Shown here: positions 38,348 through 47,538 of the stretch, piece after piece
Layout: each line of letters opens with the position of its first letter
Position numbering within the stretch: the first letter of the stretch is position 1
Source of the DNA: Pseudomonas baltica
GTDB lineage: Bacteria; Pseudomonadota; Gammaproteobacteria; Pseudomonadales; Pseudomonadaceae
NCBI RefSeq assembly: GCF_031880315.1
Contig: NZ_CP134771.1
Coordinates: 2,666,001-2,730,000 of the forward strand
Length of the DNA stretch: 64,000 nt
Direction of reading: 5' to 3'
Notes under the pieces: generated by a model
What the model saw: only the letters and a program-made list of their open reading frames with translations
Databases searched by the model: none
Told to the model about the DNA's origin: nothing
Translations under genes and position numbers: made by a program

Positions 38348-40414
38348 TCACACATTGGGCTGCGCCTGGAATGGTGCCTCCTTGTCGGTGCGTTCCTTCT
38401 TGCCCCAGGCCGCAACGCCGACCTTGATCGCGAAGAACAGAATCGCGAAGACCACGAACAGGAACAACCCGGTCAAGGTCGCGTTGGTGTACGCGTTGAA
38501 GATCACGTGCTGCATTTGCTCGACGCTCTTGGCCGGCGCGATCACCTGACCGGCCGCCAGGGCGTCGCTGTACTTCTTGGCCAGCGCCAGGAAGCCCACC
38601 GCCGGGCTGGCATCGAACAGCTTGATAAAGCCTGCCGTGGTGGTGCAAATCAACAGCCACACCGCCGGCACCAGCGGCACCCACACATAGCGCTGACGCT
38701 TCATCTTCACCAGCACCACCGCGCCGAGCATCAGGGCGATACCGGCCAGCATCTGGTTGGAGATACCGAACAGCGGCCACAAGGTGTTGATGCCGCCCAG
38801 CGGATCGATCACGCCTTGATACAACAGGTAGCCCCACAACGCCACGCAAATGGCAGTGGCGAGCACGTTGGCGCCCCACGACTCGGTACGCTTGAGTGCG
38901 GGCACGAACGAACCGAGCAGATCCTGCAGCATGAAGCGCCCGGCACGGGTACCGGCATCGACGGCGGTCAGGATGAACAGCGCCTCGAACAGAATCGCGA
39001 AGTGGTACCAGAACGCCATGGTGTTCTGGCCGGGCAGCACCTGATGAAGGATCTGCGCGATACCGACCGCCAGCGTCGGCGCGCCACCGGCGCGGGCCAG
39101 AATGGTGGTTTCGCCAATGTCGTGGGCAACCGCCGTCAGCGCTTCAGGGGTAATGGCGAAGCCCCAGTTGCTGACTGCCGTCGCCACGGCAACCACATCA
39201 CCACCTACCACGGCGGCTGGGCTGTTCATGGCGAAATACACGCCAGGCTCGATCACCGAAGCAGCGACCATGGCCATGATCGCCACGAACGACTCCATGA
39301 GCATGCCGCCGTAACCGATGTAACGTGCGTTGACTTCGTTATCCAGCAACTTGGGCGTAGTACCCGACGAGATCAGCGCGTGGAAGCCCGATACCGCGCC
39401 ACAGGCGATGGTGATGAACAGGAAGGGGAACAGCGTGCCTTTCCACACCGGCCCGGTGCCATCGGTGAACTGGGTGAGCGCCGGCATTTTGAGCTCGGGC
39501 ATGGTCACCAGAATGCCGATCGCCAGGGCGATGATGGTGCCGATTTTCAGGAAGGTCGACAGGTAATCCCGTGGCGCGAGGATCAGCCATACCGGCAGCA
39601 CGGCGGCGACGAAACCATAGCCGATGAGCATCCAGGTGATCTGGATACCGGTGAACGAGAAAGCCTTGGCCCACACCGGATCTGCGGCGATCTGGCCGCC
39701 AGCCCAGATGGACGCCAGCAGCAACACCACGCCAATCAGGGAAATTTCGCCGATGCGGCCAGGGCGGATGTAGCGCATGTAGACGCCCATGAACATCGCG
39801 ATCGGGATGGTCGCCATGACCGTGAAGATGCCCCAAGGGCTCTCGGCCAGCGCCTTGACCACGATCAGCGCGAGTACCGCGAGGATGATGATCATGATCA
39901 GGAAGCAGCCAAACAGCGCGATGGTGCCAGGGATGCGGCCCATTTCCTCACGCACCATGTCGCCCAGCGAGCGGCCGTCGCGACGGGTGGAGAGGAACAG
40001 GACCATGAAGTCCTGCACCGCCCCCGCGAGCACCACGCCGGCGATCAGCCACAGCGTGCCGGGCAGATAGCCCATTTGCGCCGCCAGTACCGGGCCGACC
40101 AACGGGCCTGCACCCGCGATCGCGGCGAAGTGATGGCCGAACAGGATATGTTTGTTGGTCGGGACGTAATCGAGTCCATCATTGTTGACCACCGCCGGCG
40201 TGGCGAGGTTAGGGTCGAGCTGCATCACCTTGGTGGCGATGAACAGGCTGTAGTAACGGTAAGCGATCAGGTAGATCGCGACAGATGCCACTACGATCCA
40301 CAAAGCGTTGATCGGTTCACCTCGGCGCAGGGCAACGACACCCAATGCGCCCGCTCCTATGACTGCCACTACGAGCCATGGCAGATGGCGTAGCAGACTA
40401 TTATTATTTTTCAT
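38348..40414 (-). CDS. btsT: Pyruvate/carbon-starvation transporter BtsT/CstA
   Basis: Inner-membrane proton symporter of the CstA family, 688 residues with many hydrophobic segments. Signatures include NNDGLDYVPTNKHILFGHHFAAIAGAGPLVGPVLAAQMGYLPG near residue 80. The pairing with yjiX and yjiA matches the E. coli btsT-yjiX-yjiA locus rather than cstA alone, so I favour pyruvate as substrate, though peptides were once proposed for CstA. The preceding 193 nt are shared with the divergent PilZ gene. Confidence 0.9.
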   Translation of the reverse strand: MKNNNSLLRHLPWLVVAVIGAGALGVVALRRGEPINALWIVVASVAIYLIAYRYYSLFIATKVMQLDPNLATPAVVNNDGLDYVPTNKHILFGHHFAAIAGAGPLVGPVLAAQMGYLPGTLWLIAGVVLAGAVQDFMVLFLSTRRDGRSLGDMVREEMGRIPGTIALFGCFLIMIIILAVLALIVVKALAESPWGIFTVMATIPIAMFMGVYMRYIRPGRIGEISLIGVVLLLASIWAGGQIAADPVWAKAFSFTGIQITWMLIGYGFVAAVLPVWLILAPRDYLSTFLKIGTIIALAIGILVTMPELKMPALTQFTDGTGPVWKGTLFPFLFITIACGAVSGFHALISSGTTPKLLDNEVNARYIGYGGMLMESFVAIMAMVAASVIEPGVYFAMNSPAAVVGGDVVAVATAVSNWGFAITPEALTAVAHDIGETTILARAGGAPTLAVGIAQILHQVLPGQNTMAFWYHFAILFEALFILTAVDAGTRAGRFMLQDLLGSFVPALKRTESWGANVLATAICVALWGYLLYQGVIDPLGGINTLWPLFGISNQMLAGIALMLGAVVLVKMKRQRYVWVPLVPAVWLLICTTTAGFIKLFDASPAVGFLALAKKYSDALAAGQVIAPAKSVEQMQHVIFNAYTNATLTGLFLFVVFAILFFAIKVGVAAWGKKERTDKEAPFQAQPNV

Positions 40415-40607
40415 GTTTTAGTTCCAGCTAGGGGATACGGAAACCAGCCATTCGAGTTTAGCCAGAGTTACGCCAAAGAGCACCCCCACGTTCGTCCTAG
40501 AGGCGTGGCATGGATATTTTTATGGGTCGCAGGTGCGGATTGTCGACCGGTTCGCCATCGCCTTCGGCGCGCTGAGCTATAGTCAGGCAACCCAGGAGAG
40601 ATCGATC

Positions 40608-40976
40608 ATGACTGACACCCACGCCGAACGTCGGCGCTTCGTACGCATTGCATTCGACGCCAAGACCGAACTGAGCCAGGCCGGCCACAGTTGGTCGGTG
40701 AAACTGCTGGACCTGTCCCTCAAAGGGCTGCTGATCGAAAAGCCGCAGCCTTGGGAAGGTGACCCCCAGCAGGCGTTTACCGCCAACATCCACCTGAACG
40801 ACGACACCCCCGTCGTCATGGAAGTCGAGTTGGTACACGACGACCACAACCAGCTGGGCTTTCACTGCAGCCATATCGACGTGGATTCAATCAGCCACCT
40901 GCGGCGCTTGATCGAGCTTAACCTGGGCGATGAGGCGGAGCTGGAGCGAGAGCTGGCGGCGTTGCTGGCGGTGTGA
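40608..40976 (+). CDS. mapZ: PilZ domain protein, MapZ-like
   Basis: A single-domain cyclic-di-GMP receptor of 122 residues. The two binding motifs are both intact: RxxxR in RRFVR (R9-R13) and DxSxxG in DLSLKG (D35-G40). In P. aeruginosa the homologue in this position (PA4608, MapZ) binds the chemotaxis methyltransferase CheR1; the position after btsT fits. The ATG at 40608 has AGGAG upstream; a frame back to 40533 is rejected. It could receive signal from the morA-like enzyme upstream, but this is only inference. Confidence 0.85.
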   Translation: MTDTHAERRRFVRIAFDAKTELSQAGHSWSVKLLDLSLKGLLIEKPQPWEGDPQQAFTANIHLNDDTPVVMEVELVHDDHNQLGFHCSHIDVDSISHLRRLIELNLGDEAELERELAALLAV

Positions 40977-41011
40977 CTGCAAGGGATGAACGCCAGGCCT
41001 GACGTTTCTCG

Positions 41012-41713
41012 TCAACGCGCCGGCAACCCCCAAGCTTGCGGCACAAATGCCTCGAGGCTGGGCAACAAGCCGTCGGCGTGGGTGTATTTGCTGGCAGGCA
41101 TCGCCGAGTCGGGTACGGCAAGAGCGAACATGCCAGCGGCCTTGGCGGCGGTGATGCCGAAGGGTGAATCCTCGAACACCAGACAATCGGCCGGGTTCAC
41201 GCCCAGGCGCTCGGCGGCGACCAGAAAGATGTCCGGCGCGGGTTTGGCCGCGCCTACCTGCGGGTCGTCCGCCGTGACGATGGTATCGAACAGCGCGAAC
41301 CACTCACGGTGGCGGGTGATCTTCAGATCGAAATAGTGCAGCGAAGAGCTGGTGCCTACCGCTACCGGGATTCCGTGGGCCTTGAGGTGCCGCACCAGCG
41401 CCTCCGCACCCGGCATAGCGCCGGCCTTGGGGAAACGCTCGTACATCAAAGGCGCACGAGCCTCCATGAACTCCTCGGGGCTGAGTGGCAAGTCCAGTGC
41501 GCTGACGATGTACTTCGACAGGTCACCGGCCCCAAGACCGATGGTGTTCTGCTTGATGCTCCAGTCAAAGGTGCGACCGTAGCGATCAGCGATGATCTGC
41601 GTGACTTCGGTGTACACGCCCTCGGTGTCGAGCAACAGCCCGTCCATGTCGAAGATCACTGCCTTGACCGGCCCGTAGCCTTCAGCGACTGCATTCAAAG
41701 GTGTCGAGCTCAT
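41012..41713 (-). CDS. HAD family phosphatase (subfamily IA)
   Basis: A hydrolase of 233 residues. The catalytic aspartates lie in VIFDMDGLLLDTE, motif II is TSSS, motif III AAKPAPDIF and motif IV FEDSPFGI. The cap is alpha-helical (type C1). It resembles the pseudouridine-5'-phosphatase / phosphosugar phosphatase branch, but the substrate cannot be fixed from sequence. It is convergent with the MapZ-like gene. Confidence 0.88.
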   Translation of the reverse strand: MSSTPLNAVAEGYGPVKAVIFDMDGLLLDTEGVYTEVTQIIADRYGRTFDWSIKQNTIGLGAGDLSKYIVSALDLPLSPEEFMEARAPLMYERFPKAGAMPGAEALVRHLKAHGIPVAVGTSSSLHYFDLKITRHREWFALFDTIVTADDPQVGAAKPAPDIFLVAAERLGVNPADCLVFEDSPFGITAAKAAGMFALAVPDSAMPASKYTHADGLLPSLEAFVPQAWGLPAR

Positions 41714-41976
41714 GGGATACGCCCTCAGCTGATAATTGATCGCAACAACCTAGCACAGATTAGCGCTGCCCTGCTGGCACAGCGATCTGCCTTGATGTGC
41801 GTGTAGGTAATGGCGCAGTAACTTCACGTGTGGCCCTGCGGGCCGAAATGAAGCGTATGACATTTCCTGTCGATCTGGTGAAAACCACTACACCCACCCG
41901 CGACACCCTCCAGCCAATGCCAACCCAGCGCTCCTCGCCATTATCGGCGCGCTTGTCGCAAAGGGTCAGCATCGGT

Positions 41977-43344
41977 TTACTCGAACAATGCATCCAGCGC
42001 CTGTTCCAGCCGCGTCACCGCAATGACCTGCAATCCAGGCGGATTCTCCTTCGGCGCGTTGGCCTTGGGCACGATGGCGCGTTTGAAGCCATGCTTGGCG
42101 GCCTCCTTGAGGCGTTCCTGGCCGCTGGGCACCGGGCGCACTTCGCCAGACAACCCGACCTCGCCGAACACCAGCAGGTCGTTGGCCAGGGGCCGGTTAC
42201 GCAGGCTCGACATGATCGCCGCCAGCAAGGCCAGGTCCGACGCGGTCTCGAGCACCTTCACGCCGCCCACCACATTGAGGAACACGTCCTGGTCGTGGGT
42301 GGGGATGCCGCCATGGCGATGCAGCACCGCCAGCAACATGGCGAGGCGATTCTGGTCGAGGCCGAGGGTGACGCGGCGCGGGTTGGCCAGATGACTGTCG
42401 TCCACCAGCGCCTGCACTTCGACCAGCATGGGCCGGGTGCCTTCCCACGTGGCCATGACCACGCTGCCGGGCACTTCTTCCTGCGCACGAGTCAGAAAAA
42501 TCGCCGACGGATTGGAGACTTCCTTGAGGCCACGATCGGTCATGCCGAACACGCCCAGCTCGTTGACGGCGCCGAAGCGGTTCTTCACCGCGCGCAGCAA
42601 GCGCAAGCGGCCATCGGATTCGCCTTCGAAATACAGCACGGTATCGACCATGTGCTCCAGCACCCGCGGCCCCGCCAGCGCGCCTTCTTTGGTGACGTGG
42701 CCGACCAGGAAGATCGCCGTGCCGCTCTGCTTGGCGTAGCGCACCAGCAGCGCCGCACTCTCGCGGACCTGGGACACGCCACCGGGGGCGGACTGCAACT
42801 GCTCGGTGAAGATGGTCTGGATGGAGTCGATCACCATCACCTTGGGCTGCTCGACCTTGGCCGTGGCGATGATGACCTCGATGCAGGTCTCGGTCATGAC
42901 CCGCAGCTTGTCCTGGGGCAACCCCAGGCGCCGCGCACGCATGGCGACCTGTTGCTGGGATTCTTCGCCGGTGACGTACAGCGCCGGCATGCGCGTGGCG
43001 ATATTGCACAGCGTCTGCAACAGGATGGTCGATTTGCCGATACCGGGGTCGCCACCGATCAGCACCACCGACCCATCGACCAGGCCACCCCCCAGGACGC
43101 GATCCAGCTCGGCGGATGCGGTGGAGAAACGCGGGATTTCCTCGACGCTGACTTCTGCCAAGGTCCGGATCTGCGCCTGCTGGCCCGTCCAGCCGGTGCG
43201 CCCGCTGGGCGGTGCGGCGGAGGTCTGGTCGAGCACGGTTTCCACCAAGGTGTTCCACGCGCCGCACTCGCCGCACTGTCCGGCCCATTTAGGGAAGGTG
43301 GCGCCGCACTCGGTGCAGCCGTACATGCGCTTGGCCTTGGCCAT
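41977..43344 (-). CDS. radA: DNA repair protein RadA
   Basis: RecA-related branch-migration ATPase that acts in recombinational repair, 455 residues. An N-terminal zinc finger (CTECGATFPKWAGQCGECGAW) is followed by the RecA-like core with Walker A GGDPGIGKST and the RadA KNRFG motif, and a C-terminal Lon-like domain without a catalytic serine. The ATG at 43344 (MAKAKRMYGCTECG) has CAGGAG upstream; the frame extending to 43620 runs into REP sequence. It is transcribed alone, with a 263-nt gap to the HAD gene. Confidence 0.95.
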   Translation of the reverse strand: MAKAKRMYGCTECGATFPKWAGQCGECGAWNTLVETVLDQTSAAPPSGRTGWTGQQAQIRTLAEVSVEEIPRFSTASAELDRVLGGGLVDGSVVLIGGDPGIGKSTILLQTLCNIATRMPALYVTGEESQQQVAMRARRLGLPQDKLRVMTETCIEVIIATAKVEQPKVMVIDSIQTIFTEQLQSAPGGVSQVRESAALLVRYAKQSGTAIFLVGHVTKEGALAGPRVLEHMVDTVLYFEGESDGRLRLLRAVKNRFGAVNELGVFGMTDRGLKEVSNPSAIFLTRAQEEVPGSVVMATWEGTRPMLVEVQALVDDSHLANPRRVTLGLDQNRLAMLLAVLHRHGGIPTHDQDVFLNVVGGVKVLETASDLALLAAIMSSLRNRPLANDLLVFGEVGLSGEVRPVPSGQERLKEAAKHGFKRAIVPKANAPKENPPGLQVIAVTRLEQALDALFE

Positions 43345-43671
43345 GGAAACTCCTGGGGCAAAAGTCGCCATGATACCGCGCCTGCCGCCGCCCGTGGCCA
43401 GACACTTACTTGTGGTGAGGGGGCTTCTCCTCAATGCGGTGGACCAGGCACCCATGTGTTTTCCGACCCGTTGCAATCGGGGGCAAGCCCCCTCCCTACA
43501 AGGTGAGCAATGGCTGGATGAAACTTTGCGGCGCGGCGCGCGAATAGGGCTAGGCTCAAATTCGACAAAACTTCTCGCTAATAACCGTGTCACTAAAAAC
43601 GGGCGTAGAGCATGAAACAAGGCTGAATTACACTGCGTCGACCAACCTCATCTGTAACAAGGAATATCTAA
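43345..43671. other. Intergenic region with REP pair and mscL leader
   Basis: The 327-nt gap holds a REP pair of the GTAGCGAGGGG family (43411-43500). I see no gene; the mscL promoter must lie in the last 150 nt. Confidence 0.65.
43411..43500. repeat. REP palindrome pair (GTAGCGAGGGG-type)
   Basis: TGTGGTGAGGGGGCTTCTCC and the inverted GGGGGCAAGCCCCCTCCCTA plus CA, with a 50-nt centre. Confidence 0.75.
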
Positions 43672-44118
43672 ATGAGCGTGCTAAGTGAATTCAAGGCCTT
43701 TGCGGTCAAGGGCAATGTAGTCGACATGGCCGTTGGTATCATCATCGGCGCTGCATTCGGCAAGATTGTCTCCTCCTTTGTCGGCGATGTGATCATGCCG
43801 CCTCTGGGGTTATTGATTGGTGGCGTTGATTTCAGCGACCTCGCGATCACCCTCCGGGCAGCGGAAGGCAACGCCCCGGCCGTGGTATTGGCCTACGGCA
43901 AATTCATCCAGACGGTCGTCGATTTCATCATCGTCGCGTTCGCCATCTTCATGGGCGTCAAGGCCATCAACCGCCTCAAGCGCGAAGAAGCCAAGGCTCC
44001 AACCCTGCCACCGACCCCGAGCAAGGAAGAAGTGCTGCTGGGCGAGATCCGCGATTTGCTCAAGGATCAAAATGCCAAAGCGGTTCCGACTGTAGCGGCG
44101 CCTGATAGGCTGGTTTGA
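43672..44118 (+). CDS. mscL: Large-conductance mechanosensitive channel
   Basis: Inner-membrane pentameric channel that opens under osmotic downshock, 148 residues (E. coli 136). Membrane segment one is [20 protein letters not shown], and segment two is [16 protein letters not shown] near 85-100. The cytoplasmic helix [19 protein letters not shown] is followed by a longer C-terminal tail than in E. coli. AAGGA lies before the ATG at 43672. It is convergent with the fpr gene. Confidence 0.97.
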   Translation: MSVLSEFKAFAVKGNVVDMAVGIIIGAAFGKIVSSFVGDVIMPPLGLLIGGVDFSDLAITLRAAEGNAPAVVLAYGKFIQTVVDFIIVAFAIFMGVKAINRLKREEAKAPTLPPTPSKEEVLLGEIRDLLKDQNAKAVPTVAAPDRLV

Positions 44119-44186
44119 GCCTGCTGGATTCGCGATCGGGCTGCCGGCCCTTTCGCGGGCAAGCGTGCGCAAGATCAAACCACCGC

Positions 44187-44963
44187 TTACCAATAATTCT
44201 CCACCGCCACCTGCCCCGGTCGGCGGCTGAGGCTTAGCTGCATGTCGCGCGCCTTGAGCAACTTGCGGGTGTCGTCGATCATCTCTGGATTGCCACAGAT
44301 CATCACCCGCGAATGCTCCGGCGTCAGCGCCACACCGGCCTTGGCCTCCAACTCGCCGTTGTCGATCAGCCCAGTGATCCTGCCCCGCAGGGTATCGGGG
44401 TAATCCTCACGGCTGACCGTACCGATAAAGGTCAGCTTGCCTTTGTAGTCCGCTAGATATTCACGCGACTCCAGGCCGGCGATCAGCTCCTGATACGCCA
44501 ACTCGCGCCCTTCGCGCACGCTGTACACCAGGACGATGCGCTCGAATTTCTCCCACACCTCGAAATCCTGCAGGATCGACAGAAACGGCGCCACGCCGGT
44601 ACCGGTCGACAGCATCCACAGGTCGCGGCCATCGACGAAACGATCGAGGGTCAGGTAGCCCGTCGCCTGGCGCTCCACCAACAATTCATCACCCACCTGC
44701 AGGCGACTGAGCTCGCTAGTGAATTCACCGCCCGGCACCACGATGGAGAGGAACTCGAGAAACTCGTCATGGGGCGACGACACCATCGAATACGCCCGCC
44801 ATACCACCGTGCCGTCGGCCTTGGTCACCCCCAGGCGCGCGAACTGCCCGGCCACGAAACGAAACCCGGCATCGCGGGTGGTGCGCAGGATAAACAGGCT
44901 GGGGGTCAGCGGCTCGACATGGGTGATGGTCTGACGGGTAAATTTTTCTGCGCTGGCGGACAT
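44187..44963 (-). CDS. fpr: Ferredoxin--NADP reductase
   Basis: FAD flavoprotein that moves electrons between NADPH and ferredoxin or flavodoxin, 258 residues. FAD-binding RAYSMVSSP (about 55-63), NADP-binding STGTGVAPFLSIL and ICGNPEMIDDTRKLL fit the family; the C-terminus ends VAVENYW. It lies after mscL and before rlmG as in P. aeruginosa, where this locus encodes a second reductase beside the main Fpr, so the exact paralogue (FprA or FprB) is uncertain. The ATG at 44963 is chosen; an ATG at 44975 is possible. Confidence 0.87.
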   Translation of the reverse strand: MSASAEKFTRQTITHVEPLTPSLFILRTTRDAGFRFVAGQFARLGVTKADGTVVWRAYSMVSSPHDEFLEFLSIVVPGGEFTSELSRLQVGDELLVERQATGYLTLDRFVDGRDLWMLSTGTGVAPFLSILQDFEVWEKFERIVLVYSVREGRELAYQELIAGLESREYLADYKGKLTFIGTVSREDYPDTLRGRITGLIDNGELEAKAGVALTPEHSRVMICGNPEMIDDTRKLLKARDMQLSLSRRPGQVAVENYW

Positions 44964-45104
44964 GACGCGCTCCATTGAACTGATGGCGACAGTTTCCCGC
45001 AAACGGCAGCAGATAAACACCGCCGGTTTGTAATGTCATCCCCAGCAGGCCCTACAAAAACCCCGTAGAATCACCCGCCTCCGCCGCTCTCGTGTCCGCT
45101 TGCC

Positions 45105-46229
45105 ATGCCCCTGCTCAAAACCGCCTACGCCCAGCTCGACCTGATCCGCCAACCAGACCAGCCGGACGAACCGCTGCAGGCGTTCGACGCCGCCGATGAA
45201 TACCTGCTCAATCATCTGGCCGAACAGCAACTGCCGGCCAGCACCCGGGTACTGGTGCTCAACGACAGCTTCGGCGCCTTGGCGGTGAGCCTTAGCGGGC
45301 AGTGCCAATTGATCAGCAGCGGCGACTCGTACCTGGGCCACCTGGCCCTGGAAAAGAACCTGACGCGCAATCACCAGCCGTTCGACTCGGTTACCTTTGT
45401 GCCGGCCAGCAGGCCATGGCAGGGCCCGTTCGATCGCGTGCTGATCCGCGTGCCCAAGACCCTCGCCCTGCTCGAAGAACAACTGATTCGGTTGCAGGGC
45501 CACTTGGCGCCGGGCGCTCAGGTGATCGCCGCCGCCATGGTCAAGCACTTACCACGGGCCGCCGGTGATCTGCTGGAGCGTTATATCGGCACGATGCAGG
45601 CGTCGCTGGCGGTCAAGAAGGCTCGTTTGCTGATTGCCACGGCGCAGCCGCGGCCGATTGCCATCTCGCCCTACCCGACGCGCTACCACCTTGATGCGCC
45701 GGCCATCGAGCTGATCAACCACGCCAATGTGTTCTGCCGCGAAGGCCTGGACATCGGCACCCGCGCCTTTCTCCCGCACTTGCCGGGCAACCTTGGGGAT
45801 GCTCGGGTGGCAGACCTGGGCTGCGGCAACGGCGTGCTGGCCATCGCCAGTGCGCTGGCCAACCCGCAGGCGCAGTACAGCCTGGTGGACGAGTCCTACA
45901 TGGCGGTGCAATCGGCGGCCGAGAATTGGCAGGTAGCGCTGGGCGATCGCCCGGTGACCACGCGCGCCGATGACGGCCTGGCGACGCAGCCGGAGGACTC
46001 ACTGGACGTGGTGCTGTGCAATCCGCCGTTTCACCAGCAACAGGTGGTGGGGGATTTCCTGGCGTGGCGGATGTTCCAGCAGGCGCGCGAGGCGCTGGTG
46101 GTGGGCGGGGCGTTGTATATCGTCGGCAACCGGCACCTGGGCTATCACAGCAAGCTGGCGCGGTTGTTCAGAGGGGTGGAGCAGGTGGCGGCGACGCCCA
46201 AGTTCGTGGTGCTCAAGGCGCGCAAGTAA
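45105..46229 (+). CDS. rlmG: 23S rRNA (guanine-N2)-methyltransferase RlmG
   Basis: SAM-dependent methyltransferase of 374 residues that modifies G1835 of 23S rRNA. It has a catalytically degenerate N-terminal methyltransferase-like domain (about 1-190) and an active C-terminal domain with VADLGCGNGVLAI (SAM site, about 230-242) and VVLCNPPFHQ (active-site NPPF), as in RlmG/RsmC. The length fits RlmG better than RsmC. It is divergent from fpr and convergent with the cio operon. Confidence 0.9.
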   Translation: MPLLKTAYAQLDLIRQPDQPDEPLQAFDAADEYLLNHLAEQQLPASTRVLVLNDSFGALAVSLSGQCQLISSGDSYLGHLALEKNLTRNHQPFDSVTFVPASRPWQGPFDRVLIRVPKTLALLEEQLIRLQGHLAPGAQVIAAAMVKHLPRAAGDLLERYIGTMQASLAVKKARLLIATAQPRPIAISPYPTRYHLDAPAIELINHANVFCREGLDIGTRAFLPHLPGNLGDARVADLGCGNGVLAIASALANPQAQYSLVDESYMAVQSAAENWQVALGDRPVTTRADDGLATQPEDSLDVVLCNPPFHQQQVVGDFLAWRMFQQAREALVVGGALYIVGNRHLGYHSKLARLFRGVEQVAATPKFVVLKARK

Positions 46230-46253
46230 GGATCAAATTCCAGCGTGTCAGTA

Positions 46254-46281
46254 CTGGCCTCTTCGGCGGCGAAGAGGCCAG
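46254..46281. terminator. Perfect 12-bp hairpin between rlmG and the cio operon
   Basis: CTGGCCTCTTCG, loop GCGG and CGAAGAGGCCAG form a perfect 12-bp stem. Neither side has a T-run. It resembles the end of a REP pair (GGCCTCTTCGCGG) and could act as a bidirectional stop or transcript stabiliser. Confidence 0.5.
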
Positions 46282-46297
46282 CCAGTCGACACAGATA

Positions 46298-46471
46298 TCA
46301 GTGAGACTTCATCCCCGCCGCCGTCATGAACAGACGGATCAGCATGGCGAACAACCCCAAGGCCACGACGCTGCCGACATAGATCAATACCAGCCAGCCA
46401 ACGCGCTTGTACCACGGCGACTGTACTGTCTCGCCGGCTTGTTCATTCGTAACAACGTCTTTGTGAACCAT
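46298..46471 (-). CDS. DUF2474 protein, small subunit of bd-type oxidase
   Basis: A 57-residue protein read on the minus strand, starting MVHKDVVTNEQAGETVQSPW. It has a membrane segment (about residues 26-48, WLVLIYVGSVVALGLFAMLI) and ends MTAAGMKSH. AGGAG lies seven nt before its ATG at 46471. Its size, single membrane helix and place 56 nt after cioB match DUF2474, found after cioAB or cydAB genes. It may play the role of CydX, stabilising the oxidase; this is inference. Confidence 0.82.
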   Translation of the reverse strand: MVHKDVVTNEQAGETVQSPWYKRVGWLVLIYVGSVVALGLFAMLIRLFMTAAGMKSH

Positions 46472-46527
46472 GACTCATCTCCTAGAAGGACGCCCGGACC
46501 TCAACGACCCGGGCGCCTGACAGACGA

Positions 46528-47535
46528 CTAGTGGTAACCATCCTCAGGTGTCACCTTGCCGCGGAACACGTAGTAGCTCCAGAAGGTGTAGCCCAGGATG
46601 AACGGCAGGATGAACAAGGTGCCGACCAGAATGAAGCCCTGGCTTTTCGCCGGCGAGGCGGCATCCCAGATGGTCAGCGACGGCGGCACGATGTGCGGCC
46701 ACAGGCTGATGCCCAACCCGGTATAGCCCAGAAACACCAGCAGCAAGGTCAGCAGGAACGGCGTGTAATGCGCTTTACGCGCTACAGCGCGCAGCAGGCC
46801 GTACACCGCAACCAGCACCAGGATCGGCACCGGCAGGAACCAGAACAGGTTCGGGGTGCTGAACCAGCGCTCGTGGATGTCCGGATGCGCAAGCGGCGTC
46901 CAGATACTCACCGCACCCGTCACCGCCAGCAGCAACAGGGTCAACGGCCGCGCCAGCTTGTGCATGGTCTGCTGCAGCCCGCCTTCGGTTTTCATGATCA
47001 GCCAGGTGCAACCCAGCAGTGCGTAAGCGACGATCAGTGCCAGGCCGCAGAACACGCTGAACGGGGTCAGCCAATCCAGGCCGCCGCCGGCGAACTTGCG
47101 CCCGACCACCGGAATACCGTCGATGAACGCGCCCAGCGCTACGCCCTGGAAGAAGGTCGCCACCAGCGAACCGCCGATGAAGGCCTTGTCCCAGATGTGT
47201 TGCTTGGCGGGTGTGGCCTTGAAGCGGAACTCGAACGCCACACCGCGGAAGATCAAGCCCACGAGCATGAAGATCAGCGGCAGATACAGCGCCTCGAGCA
47301 CCACCGAGTAGGCCAGCGGGAAGGCGCCGAACAACCCTGCGCCACCCAGTACCAGCCAGGTCTCGTTACCGTCCCAGACCGGCGCGACGGTGTTCATCGC
47401 CACGTCACGGTCTTTGCTGTCCTTGAAGAAGGGGAAAAGAATGCCAATCCCCAGGTCGAAGCCGTCCATGACCACGTACATCATGACGCCGAAGATGATG
47501 ATCACGGCCCAGATCAGTGGAAGATCAATACCCAT
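46528..47535 (-). CDS. cioB: Cyanide-insensitive terminal oxidase subunit II (CioB/CydB type)
   Basis: Inner-membrane subunit of a bd-type quinol oxidase, 335 residues with about eight hydrophobic segments. The start MGIDLPLIWAVIIIFGVMMYVVMDGFDLGIGILFPF is the CydB signature; SDRDVAMNTVAPVWDGNETWLVLGG follows near residue 40. It is 3 nt after cioA, so the two are co-translated, and followed by the DUF2474 gene. Confidence 0.94.
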   Translation of the reverse strand: MGIDLPLIWAVIIIFGVMMYVVMDGFDLGIGILFPFFKDSKDRDVAMNTVAPVWDGNETWLVLGGAGLFGAFPLAYSVVLEALYLPLIFMLVGLIFRGVAFEFRFKATPAKQHIWDKAFIGGSLVATFFQGVALGAFIDGIPVVGRKFAGGGLDWLTPFSVFCGLALIVAYALLGCTWLIMKTEGGLQQTMHKLARPLTLLLLAVTGAVSIWTPLAHPDIHERWFSTPNLFWFLPVPILVLVAVYGLLRAVARKAHYTPFLLTLLLVFLGYTGLGISLWPHIVPPSLTIWDAASPAKSQGFILVGTLFILPFILGYTFWSYYVFRGKVTPEDGYH

Positions 47536-47538
47536 GAC

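Noticed and set aside
38507..40393. 628-codon frame on the plus strand
   Set aside because: It lies opposite btsT and has a very charged, low-complexity composition typical of a shadow.
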